In this document: piece by piece, positions 21,280 to 30,080 of the stretch | How the letters are laid out: the number at the start of each line of letters is the position of its first letter | How positions within the stretch are numbered: position 1 is the first letter of the stretch | Assembly: GCA_039105265.1 (NCBI GenBank) | Contig: JAPFFF010000010.1 | Coordinates: 1,488,001 to 1,552,000 of the forward strand | Direction of reading: 5' to 3' | DNA: 64,000 nt | DNA from: Tritrichomonas musculus | Lineage: Eukaryota > Parabasalia > Tritrichomonadida > Tritrichomonadidae | Made by a program: the position numbers and the translations under genes | The notes under the pieces: generated by a model | What the model was told of the DNA's origin: nothing | The model's input: only the letters and a program-made list of their open reading frames with translations | Databases searched by the model: none

Positions 21280-21911
21280 ATATTCTTGTTTTGAAACATC
21301 TAATGATTCATATTATTAAAATATTAAAAATATTTTGAAAAAATATTATAATATTACAGGAAAATTCAAAATATTTCATTCTAAAAAAGACAATAAATCA
21401 TTTTTCACTTGAAATCAATAGATATATAATAAACTATTAATATATTTTTTTTAATAAATGATTTATTTTAAAAGTTAAAGTTTTGCTTTTATTTCTTAAA
21501 AATTATTTTCTAACTAATAATTTTGTTTAATAATTCAAGAAAAAACTTTAATTTTAATGATAATCTATTTTCATCTTTCAAATAGTTATCTATTAATATC
21601 TAAATTTCACCAAAATTTGAACTTTATTATAATTTTAATCAATATATAAGGCAATTTTTTAAAGAATTGATGACAATTTTTTGAAGAAAGAAAGAAAAAA
21701 GAATTATTTTAGATTTCAATAAATTTCAATTTCTTAAAAAATAATTCATTCAATTATTTCAATAATTTACATGAAAACTATTGAAAATTATGAAGAAGAT
21801 TTTGAAAATCTAGATTTTGTAAAATAACTTTTTCTAAAACATCATCCATAATCTCATAATTTATGAAATGCCATATATTTTTGTTCATTTTTATTTTATT
21901 TTATTTCAATA
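21280..21911. other. Gene-free AT-rich spacer
   Basis: No gene or repeat was seen. A TCATT at 21885-21889, about 25 nt before the next ATG, is a possible initiator for the hydrolase gene. Confidence 0.45.
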
Positions 21912-22844
21912 ATGCTAGATGAAATCAGTTTTCTATCATTCAATCAGCGAGATCAAATTCAAGCTTGGATATATGTTCCATCGATAAAACCAATAGGAAT
22001 AATTCAAATTATTCATGGATTTTGTGAGCATTCGAGACGTTATTTACACATGATTGTATCATTCAATGATGCTGGATTCATTGTTGCAGCCGATGATCAT
22101 GTTGGACATGGTCGAACGGCAGCCCTAACAAATAAATGGAGCGATTGGGGCGATAAAGGACCAAAAACAATGATGGAAGATGAGCATACGTTAACCAAAA
22201 TTGTGAAAGAAAAATATCCAAATCTTCCATATTTCATATTTGGACACAGCATGGGTTCTTTCATTGCACGAGATTATGTTGCCACATATGGAAGTGAAGT
22301 AGACTGTGTTGCATTATGTGGGACAACTGGAATTTTTCCAAACCTTGCTAAAGGGATGAAATTATGCCAAGAACATATTGATGAAGGAAAAGGTGACGAA
22401 TCTGATCCAAATGTTGCTCAAATATTACTTGGATGGATGTTCCAAAGATGTACAGAAGAAATTAAATATGGAAATGAATGGAGTTGCTCTGATCCAATTG
22501 TTGTATATAATGCAGCCAATGATCCACTTTGCTCAATTCTTCGTCCAACAACAAATCGTTCTTATCTATATTTTTGCCAAATGATTGAAGCAATAACTGG
22601 ACCTTCATGGGCTGAAAAAGTACCAAAGAAATTACCTATATACAATGTAGCAGGCGATGAAGATCCTGTTGGTCAATATGGTGAAGGTGTTAAACAAGTT
22701 ACTCAATGGCTTGAAGATTCTGGACACAAAGTATCAACAAAGATTTATCCTGGTTACAGATATGAAATTCATCAATATCCAGATCTAAGAAATAAAGTAG
22801 AACAGCAATTAATTGAATTCTTTAAGAACGTTTTGAGAAATTAA
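21912..22844 (+). CDS. Alpha/beta hydrolase, monoacylglycerol-lipase-like, 310 aa
   Basis: The protein matches the S33 serine-hydrolase fold of monoacylglycerol lipases and lysophospholipases in length and order. It has the oxyanion segment IHGFCEHS (34-41), then DDHVGHGRT (61-69), the nucleophile elbow GHSMGS (111-116, Ser113) and the acid in GDEDPVG (248-254, Asp251). It would cleave glycerol or phospholipid esters in the cytosol; no signal peptide or membrane segment is present. One oddity: the usual His of the YPG.RHEI segment is Tyr here (YPGYRYEIH, Tyr284), a change that one base (CAT to TAT) could give, with a His three residues later. Either His287 substitutes, the gene is losing activity, or this copy has another role. 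The frame is otherwise intact. It stands alone, with no operon-like neighbour. Confidence 0.9.
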   Translation: MLDEISFLSFNQRDQIQAWIYVPSIKPIGIIQIIHGFCEHSRRYLHMIVSFNDAGFIVAADDHVGHGRTAALTNKWSDWGDKGPKTMMEDEHTLTKIVKEKYPNLPYFIFGHSMGSFIARDYVATYGSEVDCVALCGTTGIFPNLAKGMKLCQEHIDEGKGDESDPNVAQILLGWMFQRCTEEIKYGNEWSCSDPIVVYNAANDPLCSILRPTTNRSYLYFCQMIEAITGPSWAEKVPKKLPIYNVAGDEDPVGQYGEGVKQVTQWLEDSGHKVSTKIYPGYRYEIHQYPDLRNKVEQQLIEFFKNVLRN

Positions 22845-23487
22845 TATTTTGATCATTTTTAATGATCTTTGCAACAATGCAAATAAGATTATCTTTAATT
22901 TGTTTATCTTTTTAGCATAAAAATATATATTTTATTCAATATATTTATATTTTTCGTTTTTTATGGGTAACTTTCCAATATAAAGTAAAGTTCAAAACCC
23001 CCTAACGATAAAAAAAACCCCTAACTTTTTTAAATTTGAGAGAAAACTTTTTATAAACTGGGTTTCAGATTTCCGTACCATTCAAAAAAATTGTGTTTAA
23101 TTGAGAGAATTATTTTAAATTTCAAAGAAAATTGAATGGTACGGGAAAATGAACTGGCTCCATTTAAATTGGTTTTATTTTATTTTTGAATATATAAAAG
23201 AGAAAGTATAATTAGCACGCTGTGATAGTGAAGTGACCATCACAGTGCTCTCAAAAAGTGAAAATTCAATGGGAACTTTTTGAAACACAGCTTTTTGATA
23301 AACAACTTTTTGATAAACAACTTTTTGATATCTTATTATTCTGAAAATTTTTATTTCTTTGGAGCCATTTTATAAAATTTTATAGAAACAGAAAGGCCTG
23401 TCATTGCAGTCGTTCTGAAATCATTATTCTAGTTGTTTTTTGTTATTCCTAATACCAGACTGCTTTTATCAAATAATTTCTCTCGGA
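22845..23487. other. Spacer with two small hairpins and repeated ACTTTTTGA words
   Basis: A 13-nt inverted repeat CCGTACCATTCAA lies at 23073-23085 and 23132-23144. A second, GCAC.CTGTGAT / ATCACAG.TGC type, spans 23215-23248 and is followed at once by CTCAAAAAGTG and several ACTTTTTGA copies up to 23330. No gene was seen. Confidence 0.6.
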
Positions 23488-23938
23488 TTGCTATCCTCAG
23501 ATAGATATATTCTGATGGTAACTCTCAGATTATAATTTTCAGCTTGGTTATTCGCAGATAGTCATTTCGCGGTTGGCAATTTTCAGATAGTTATTCTCAG
23601 ATAGTAATTATTAGTTTAGTTATTCTCAAATAATAAAAATCAGATAATAATTCTCAGATAGTTACTCCACAATCTGCTATTCTCAGATAGTTATTCCACA
23701 ATCTACGATTCTCAGATAGTAATTCCACAGTTTGCTATTCTCAGATAGTAATTCCACAGTTTGCTATTCTTGGATAGTAATTCCACAGTTTGCTATTCTT
23801 GGATAGTAATTCCACAGTTTGCTATTCTTGGATAGTAATTCCACAGTTTGCTATTTTCGGATAGTAATTCTCAGATATTTTCCCCTAGATAGTAATTCTC
23901 TTAGTTATTCTCAGATAATCTTTTTCAGATAGTAAATC
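23488..23938. repeat. Minisatellite, 29-bp unit from a ~14-bp subunit
   Basis: The best-preserved part (about 23660-23870) repeats AGTAATTCCACAGTTTGCTA plus TTCTTGGAT with a strict 29-bp period. The outer parts repeat TTCTCAGATAGTTA-like subunits of about 14-15 bp. The gradient from loose short units outside to exact long units inside is usual for a slipped minisatellite. No coding potential was seen. Confidence 0.9.
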
Positions 23939-24451
23939 TTTTCTTAATAATGAATAATAAGTTTGCATTTATATTTTAAAATTTTTATTAGTTAATAATA
24001 ATGTCTAATACTCTAATATTGTAATGAGAAAATGGAGATAAATTATTTTTTTAAATCTTAAAATTGAATAGTTTATTTTTCTATATTGAATTTTTTAAAT
24101 GAGCTGTTTCAAATTTGAGTATTATATATCATTCATATTTATTTTCTCTAGATTTAGTTTGAATTCTTATAAATCTTTGAGAGTTAGGTGATATTATTTC
24201 TAGTAGTTAACGGTAGGCTTTGGCAAGCCCCAGCCTACCACTACTCCAAGGGCTCCCGCCCCTGGACCCCATTCAAAAAGTTCCATTCAGAAAAAGTTCC
24301 TCATTCAAAAAGCCAGACATTCAAAAAGTTCTCTATTCAAAAAGTAGTATATGTAAATGGCGTGATTTTTTAACGTCCCGTGTAAAAAATCCCTCCATTT
24401 GGCTAACGCCAAAAGTCAGCTAAGCTGCCATTAATTTTTTCCCGCTATTAA
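23939..24451. other. Spacer with TTCAAAAAGT cluster upstream of Polinton fragment
   Basis: A GC-richer block at 24209-24270 (GTAGGCTTTGGCAAGCC and CAAGGGCTCCCGCCCCTGG) is followed at 24270-24350 by five near-copies of TTCAAAAAGTTC spaced 14-20 bp apart. These may be subterminal DNA of the Polinton fragment that follows. No gene is supported. Confidence 0.5.
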
Positions 24452-24754
24452 ATGGACACCCCTTCTGATTTAAAAATTATGACACAGTATAAAAAGTTCA
24501 CTTTAAGAAACCCCTACTATACATCACATGAGACACAACAAATATACGACTCACAAAAAAATGTCAGGACATGTGATTCGCATGGATATGTCATCATTGA
24601 AGTACTAGATGAAAGGAATACATTTAGTGGTTTCAGATATGCTAAATTTAGGCGTGCAGCAGTCTTGAAATACAATAATGATTATGATAGGGAAAGAGAA
24701 AGAGATGCACCAAGATATAGATGTTTTGATGAGCACCACCAAATTATGGAATAA
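24452..24754 (+). CDS. Small protein of the Polinton fragment, 100 aa
   Basis: I do not recognise this protein. It is basic and aromatic-rich (YKKFTLRNPYYTSHETQQIY), ends in a charged stretch RERERDAPRYRCFDEHHQIME, and has no membrane segment. It lies at the left side of the Polinton fragment, convergent with the fibre-like part, and is probably one of the small accessory genes of that element. Confidence 0.45.
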   Translation: MDTPSDLKIMTQYKKFTLRNPYYTSHETQQIYDSQKNVRTCDSHGYVIIEVLDERNTFSGFRYAKFRRAAVLKYNNDYDRERERDAPRYRCFDEHHQIME

Positions 24755-24808
24755 AAAAATATTTTCCACGATTGAAATGTACCCGAGACTAAATCCAGTA
24801 ATGTTTTT

Positions 24809-26089
24809 TTAATATTTTTGATTGGCTAGCTGATGGCTAACTTGCTGAGTGGTGAATATTTCATATTTGCTAACTAATTCCTGTGTTGTAACAAAACCAT
24901 TTGTCCGCAAGGTAATATTTATCGCATTAGTACAAGAATTTTCAATTGGGATTTCATATGTTGAACTAACACTGTTATCCAAAGTAATTAGCTTGTGAAT
25001 AAAATCAAATTTAATGAAATGATTCTTACCAACAATATCTTTGAATACAAATATATGTAGCCTATTCCACACAGCAGCTACATTTGAGCCAGCATACTTA
25101 AATCTAATATTATTTAAGTTTTCCATTGATAATTCAAATACAGATGGTATTATTTGATAGCCATCATTTAGTCCAAATCTCGTCAGCTCATCTTTGGTAT
25201 AGTAGTTGATGAGCTCATTGCTTGTAGATAAGGAAATGTCCTCATCAATTGTTGCAGAAAATATTTCACAACCAATATAATAACCATAATATTCATCATA
25301 AATGTAAATTGCACCAGTCATAACATCCCAATCAATATATAATTCTTCACTGATTTCAGATTGTTTGAGGAATAAAATACAATTCCAATATTGAGTCTCT
25401 GAAATCTCATCTATGGTCTCAAATATTATATCAAATGAATGCTCAACACTATCTGGATCGGTATATTTTCCAATTAAATGAGTTCCCTCATGATATGGTA
25501 TATGAGATGTAGTAAATCTCCTTTGTTCATCACCATCATCCAATAACACTTCTTTATTTGTTATAGAAAGTTCTTGATGATTATGATAAGATATATCATT
25601 TAATTTTCTATATTCTGATAAATCATCTTTGGTGACATATGAACCATTTTCTAATGCTGTTAATCTTGATTCCATTGCTTCTATAGTAGACTTTAAATTT
25701 GTGTTCTCTCTCTCTAAATTTTCTATCCTTGTCTTCAGTTCATCATTTTCACTTTTTAATGTTATTTGATCTTCTTCACCAAATTCAGCTAGAGTAACTC
25801 GTACTGGATATGTTCCATCGTAATTATAAAGTACACCTGTTGCTTCTTCCCAATAAAACGTGCCAACACTTGTTGTCATAACATGAGCAATTGTATCGCG
25901 TATGTTTTCTGTACTTTCCGTCTTGAATATAATATCAAATTCCTCATTTACATTTGAGCCAGTCACACCAACCAAGAGAGCTCCTTCTTGGAATGGAATG
26001 AATGAAGTAGAAAAGAAATCACCAAGCAGATGTTCTGGTTCGTAAGGGCCGTTTGTTATTGGTAGAATAATTTTATTCCCAAATTTCAA
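24809..26089 (-). CDS. Fibre-like protein part of the Polinton fragment, 426 aa
   Basis: The part has two related globular halves (each with HE/QEG..L.G......FDIIF: residues ~35-53 and ~195-225) separated by a coiled coil at about residues 110-150 and a YVTKDDLSEY segment. A further YYTKDELTRFGLNDGY follows. Such Y.TKDEL segments are typical of trimeric viral and phage fibre stalks, so a fibre or adhesion role on a particle is inferred. It lies on the strand opposite the integrase, as expected for a late gene of a Polinton. It is read here as part of an incomplete element. Confidence 0.6.
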   Translation of the reverse strand: MKFGNKIILPITNGPYEPEHLLGDFFSTSFIPFQEGALLVGVTGSNVNEEFDIIFKTESTENIRDTIAHVMTTSVGTFYWEEATGVLYNYDGTYPVRVTLAEFGEEDQITLKSENDELKTRIENLERENTNLKSTIEAMESRLTALENGSYVTKDDLSEYRKLNDISYHNHQELSITNKEVLLDDGDEQRRFTTSHIPYHEGTHLIGKYTDPDSVEHSFDIIFETIDEISETQYWNCILFLKQSEISEELYIDWDVMTGAIYIYDEYYGYYIGCEIFSATIDEDISLSTSNELINYYTKDELTRFGLNDGYQIIPSVFELSMENLNNIRFKYAGSNVAAVWNRLHIFVFKDIVGKNHFIKFDFIHKLITLDNSVSSTYEIPIENSCTNAINITLRTNGFVTTQELVSKYEIFTTQQVSHQLANQKY

Positions 26090-26134
26090 ATCATTTTTGC
26101 TTCGATATTTTTCATCACAATCTGTTTTATTATA

Positions 26135-26422
26135 TTAAGTTGAATCCAATAGTTTTGATAATAAATCAACTTTTTTATCAATTAGATTACTTTCAAATAT
26201 TGTTTGATATGTATTAGCGACACAAGCTAATGATGGTACAGCAGCTGTTGCATCACATTCAGTTTCATCAGATTGAACAACAAGTGGAATTTCACTTTTC
26301 AAAGCATATTTCCCTTCAGCTATTGTTTTTGTTTCGTATTGAGTCAAATCAGGAATTTCTTCTTTTGTCGCATATTTAGCATCTGCTTCTTCTTTCGTAT
26401 ACAAATTATCCATGTTTACCAT
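26135..26422 (-). CDS. Fibre-stalk-like part of the Polinton fragment, 95 aa
   Basis: Residues 5-45 repeat Y.TKEEADAKYA.KEEIPDL and AEGKYALKSEIP, the short stalk motif common in trimeric tail-fibre proteins. The part sits between the 426-aa fibre-like part and the divergent integrase, and probably belongs to the same fossil structural gene region. About 100 bp separate it from the integrase start, a likely shared promoter region. Confidence 0.55.
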   Translation of the reverse strand: MVNMDNLYTKEEADAKYATKEEIPDLTQYETKTIAEGKYALKSEIPLVVQSDETECDATAAVPSLACVANTYQTIFESNLIDKKVDLLSKLLDST

Positions 26423-26526
26423 ACTATTTTTTATTTCATCTAACGTTGGCTGAAGAGAACTTTTTGAATTATTAACTTTTTCTGAATGTTAAAAAGCTAT
26501 CCAGGCTATTTTTATAAATCATCAAA

Positions 26527-27585
26527 ATGAACAAAGAATATAAAACTATTGAGGAGCTACACCATTTTTTTCCGTGGAAGACACCATCTAAATTTGTCCC
26601 TCTTGCAAAACGCTATGGATTCACAGAAGAAGCAGCATTAAATTATTTAAAGAAAGTGGTTCATGATGTTAAAGTACCAAAGGCAAAATTCATGAACATC
26701 TATTCGAAGCATTCAGGTGGATACCAAATGGACACATTCATAAATGACAAAACCAAGGATGGATTAAATTATTTGATGCTAATTAATATTAACACGAGAA
26801 AAGCATATAGCTATCCAATGAAGGGGAAGGGTGCAAAAGAAGTAGCAAAGGCATTAAATAAATTTTTTGAAGAAGAACCAGATGTTTATTCTATAACATC
26901 AGACCAAGATGCAGCTTATTTGTCCAACGATGTATTGCAACTGATGAAAGCACATGACAATATATACAATACAACAGAAGACAATAACCATAATGTGCTA
27001 GGCATTATAAATAGATTCATGAGAACAATAAGAGATATGGTAGGTGAGAATAGATATATTGGAGAACAAGAGATGAATGGTTTAATAGATTCATACAACA
27101 ATTCTCCCCACAGGTCACTAGACTATAAAATACCAAATGAAATGACAGAAAAAGATGAAAAAGAATATGTAAAAACCAAATCACAAAACAATCCCTATGA
27201 TTTCAAACCAAATGATAGAGTTAGAATTATTCAAGCTAAGGAACCATTTTCGAAGCGCAGAAATAGAGTCAGTAAAGAAGCATACATAGTTGATTCCAAG
27301 GCTGGCAACCAATTTATAGTTAAGTCCAAAGATGAATCAATAGATAAATTACCTGGATACAGACTAATAAAAACTCAAAATAAAAATATTGCTCAAACAC
27401 TGAAGGGAGGCAAGAGAGGTATTGTGGAAAAAATTCTTTCTTATGATGCAGCTAAGAATAAATATAAAATAAAATATAGCGAGGGAACAGAAGATGTAAT
27501 TCCAGCTAAAAATTTACGAGAGGGAGCACCAACTAAATTATCTAATCTTGAGATGGATTGCAAAGGGAACAACAGAAAGGTGTGA
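26527..27585 (+). CDS. Polinton-type integrase with chromodomain-like tail, 352 aa
   Basis: An N-terminal zinc-finger-less segment is followed by an RNase-H-fold integrase core (YQMDTFINDKTKDGLNYLML near residue 68, ITSDQDAAYLS near 121, GIINRFMRTIRDM near 158 and SYNNSPHRSL near 190). A basic linker comes next, then an SH3/chromodomain-like end (DRVRIIQAKEPFSKRRN, and a module reading EKILSYDAAKNKYKIKY). This order is that of trichomonad Polinton integrases, which insert the element's DNA. The last ~15 codons overlap the joint with the pogo-like transposase fragment, so the native C-terminus may lie near residue 342. It is part of an incomplete fossil. Confidence 0.8.
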   Translation: MNKEYKTIEELHHFFPWKTPSKFVPLAKRYGFTEEAALNYLKKVVHDVKVPKAKFMNIYSKHSGGYQMDTFINDKTKDGLNYLMLININTRKAYSYPMKGKGAKEVAKALNKFFEEEPDVYSITSDQDAAYLSNDVLQLMKAHDNIYNTTEDNNHNVLGIINRFMRTIRDMVGENRYIGEQEMNGLIDSYNNSPHRSLDYKIPNEMTEKDEKEYVKTKSQNNPYDFKPNDRVRIIQAKEPFSKRRNRVSKEAYIVDSKAGNQFIVKSKDESIDKLPGYRLIKTQNKNIAQTLKGGKRGIVEKILSYDAAKNKYKIKYSEGTEDVIPAKNLREGAPTKLSNLEMDCKGNNRKV

Positions 27586-28012
27586 AAACTCACAAATTGG
27601 AGATGTCTCCCCACATTGGAGTTATCACTCCGAGACAGGATGGGTAACTGAAGAGGTTTTTTTACATTATTTGAAAATATTGAGAGAACACTATGGAGGT
27701 GTTGATGGTCCAAAATTGCATTTAATCCTTGATGTCTATCCGTCACACAGGACTGAAGACATCAAGAATTTTGCAGTTGGTCTAAATATGGATCTTTTGT
27801 TTGTGCCTGCTGGTAGAACAGACGAGTTTCAACCCTTAGACAGAGCAGTTTTTGGTTCTTTGAAGTCCATGGCCCGTAGACTATTTAGACTTCGAGTGAG
27901 CCAAGATAGAAATGCCATTAGAAAAAAGAGCGATGCAGTGGAAGATATGATCTTCGCCTGGGAACGACTCCCTACTCATGTTATTGAAAAAAGTTGGACA
28001 TTTAATGAATAA
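27551..28012 (+). pseudogene. 5'-truncated pogo-like DDE transposase fragment
   Basis: The fragment (IAKGTTERCENSQIGDVSPHW through WERLPTHVIEKSW) matches the second half of DDE-superfamily/CENP-B-like transposases common in trichomonads. It keeps the second catalytic Asp (HLILDVYPSHR) and third Asp (FQPLDRAVFGSLK), but the helix-turn-helix half and the first catalytic Asp are missing. The sequence switches from Polinton integrase to this family at about 27545-27556, and both are readable across the joint in different frames. No terminal inverted repeats are visible. Tandem repeats begin 16 bp after its stop. It cannot be active. Confidence 0.8.
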
Positions 28013-28027
28013 TCTTTCACAACATCC

Positions 28028-28451
28028 AAGAATGATGTTATTCTTTTTCTTTGTTTTGGTTATCAAATTTGATATCGTTATAAGATGATGCACAACAAGT
28101 TACTGCTGCAACTTTATCAGGTGTGAATATTGTTACTCTTTTGTATTCAAGAATGATGTTATTCTTTTCCTTCTTTGTTTTGGTTATCAAATTTGATATC
28201 GTTATAAGATGATGCACAACAAGTTACTGCTGCAACTTTATCAGGTGTGAATATTGTTACTCTTTTGTATTCAAGAATGATGTTATTCTTTTCCTTCTTT
28301 GTTTTGGTTATCAAATTTGATATCGTTATAAGATGATGCACAACAAGTTACTGCTGCAACTTTATCAGGTGTGAATATTGTTACTCTTTTGTATTCAAGA
28401 ATGATGTTCTTTTTCTTTGTTTTGGTTATCAAATTTGATATCGTTATAAGA
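28028..28451. repeat. 124-bp tandem repeat, ~3.4 copies
   Basis: Copies start at 28028, 28149, 28273 and 28397 with AAGAATGATGTTATTC; the first is 3 bp shorter and the last is partial. They are almost identical, so the expansion is recent. It starts just after the pogo-like fragment and may have grown from that element's 3' flank. Minus-strand open frames inside are only repeats of the unit. Confidence 0.92.
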
Positions 28452-29007
28452 TATTGCGTTCCAATAAATTATCGATCCAAACTCTTCCCATCAATTATAT
28501 ATTAGTTTTATTATTATTATTATTGTTAAAATGATTCAAAAATCATTTTAACTTAATGATGAGGAGATATTGTCATTCTATCAAATTAAAATTTTTGTAT
28601 CAAAATTATTGGCTTCAGACAATAGATTTTTTTGAGACGATTTATATCAATAGACTAACAATAGCATTCAAAAACTAATTTATCGCTAAAAACTTAAGTT
28701 TTTTACTGATCATGATTTATGTTTTCCAATGAAACATATATTTTTACCTTGTTAAAAAATTGAAATAATGATGATTTGATTTGATTACTGCTGAAAGGCA
28801 AAAATAATTTCGTGCTCAATTTTAATAAAAATACAAATGCAGAAACAATTTCGTTCTCTTTTTATAAATAATTTATCATGAATATTTTATAAACGCCAAA
28901 ATTTAAAAGAGATCCCAACAACTAAATGTAAATATTGAATATTTTTGTCTTAAATGTCATCCAAATTTAGAATCAATTTTATTCATAATTATTATTCATC
29001 AATTAAA
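28452..29007. other. Gene-free AT-rich spacer
   Basis: No gene or repeat was seen between the two tandem arrays. Confidence 0.45.
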
Positions 29008-29219
29008 ATTCATATGATAAAAATTCAATGCAAATGATAAATTTCTTTATGATTAGACAAATTCATACGATAAAAATTCAATGCAAATGATAAATTTCTT
29101 TATGATTAGACAAATTCATACGATAAAAATTCAATGCAAATGATAAATTTCTTTATGATTAGACAAATTCATACGATAAAAATTCAATGCAAATGATAAA
29201 TTTCTTTATGATTAGTCAT
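29008..29219. repeat. 53-bp tandem repeat, 4 copies
   Basis: Copies start at 29008, 29061, 29114 and 29167 (ATTCATACGATAAAAATTCA then ATGCAAATGATAAATTTC and TTTATGATTAG). The last three are identical by eye and the first has one change (ATATGA for ATACGA). No spacers differ between the units, so it is a plain minisatellite. Confidence 0.93.
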
Positions 29220-30080
29220 TTGATTCCATAAGAAACTGTTTGAATTTTTCTTTATTACAAAAGATCGCTGTTTTCTGCTTTTTTTCGATTTCAAAGAAGT
29301 ATTTTATCTTTATTGTCGGATTTTATGCAATATATGTTCATCTTAATAATTATTTAAATTAAGTGAACTTAATTTTGGAAAATACAAAGTTAAAACGCGC
29401 ATTTTTAATAATTATTTAGTCTTATTAATATTCATTTTTACAGAAAAGTTTGATTATGTCCAATTTTAATTATTTAATTATCTTCTTTAGATTTAAGTAA
29501 TCTTTAAATTGTGCATAATATTTCAGCATTCTGATCATTGTTACAATTTTAATGTTTACTCATTTTCAATTTAATAGTAAAAATCTCATTTCGCAAATGC
29601 AAAAAATCAATCAAAATCCAAATCATTGTTGAATCGATTTATACTTTTATACTGAAAACAAATGCATATAAAATTAAGTTCTACGTTCATTTGTTTCGTC
29701 ATAATTTTTGAAATTATATGCAATTTTATCCAACATTTATCAGAGTCAGTATTTCTCAACCAAACATTTTAATCTACAATTAAATAAACTTTTTATAACC
29801 ACAGAAAATTTACTTGAAAAATTAACAAGTAGCGCAATATGAACATTATATTTTGAATGAAAAAACAAAGTGAACCGTAAAAAATAAATAAATGATGAGT
29901 AATGACAAATGTTAAAAAAATTGCATATAAAGAATTTCGATAGCTTTTACCTTTTTAGAATATAATAAAATAATTAAATATTTACCATCTTCCTTTTTAT
30001 TCATATTTTAATTATTAATAAAGCCTTAGATGTTATTAATATTTTTTTATTTATTTGTAGAAATTTCTTTTTATTCTTTA
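29220..30080. other. Gene-free AT-rich spacer
   Basis: Nothing was recognised here. Confidence 0.45.

Larger units (their letters stand above)
24452..27550. mobile_element. Polinton (Maverick) fragment: integrase and fibre-like genes
   Basis: This block of about 3.1 kb holds a small plus-strand gene, two minus-strand fibre-like coding parts and a plus-strand DDE integrase with a chromodomain-like tail. The integrase type and the divergent arrangement match trichomonad Polintons. Polymerase, packaging ATPase, protease and capsid genes are absent, so it is an incomplete and broken remnant of a 15-20 kb class of element. It is cut off on the right where it joins a pogo-like transposase fragment. 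Base composition is higher in G and C than the spacers. It appears moderately old: readable, but not whole. Confidence 0.75.

Noticed and set aside
23488-23938. CRISPR-like array (also 28028-28451 and 29008-29219)
   Set aside because: Units are contiguous with no unique spacers, and the genome is eukaryotic; these are minisatellites.
27881-28341. Minus-strand frames with repeated MHHLITISNLITKTKK
   Set aside because: They arise from the 124-bp tandem repeat and are not conserved proteins.
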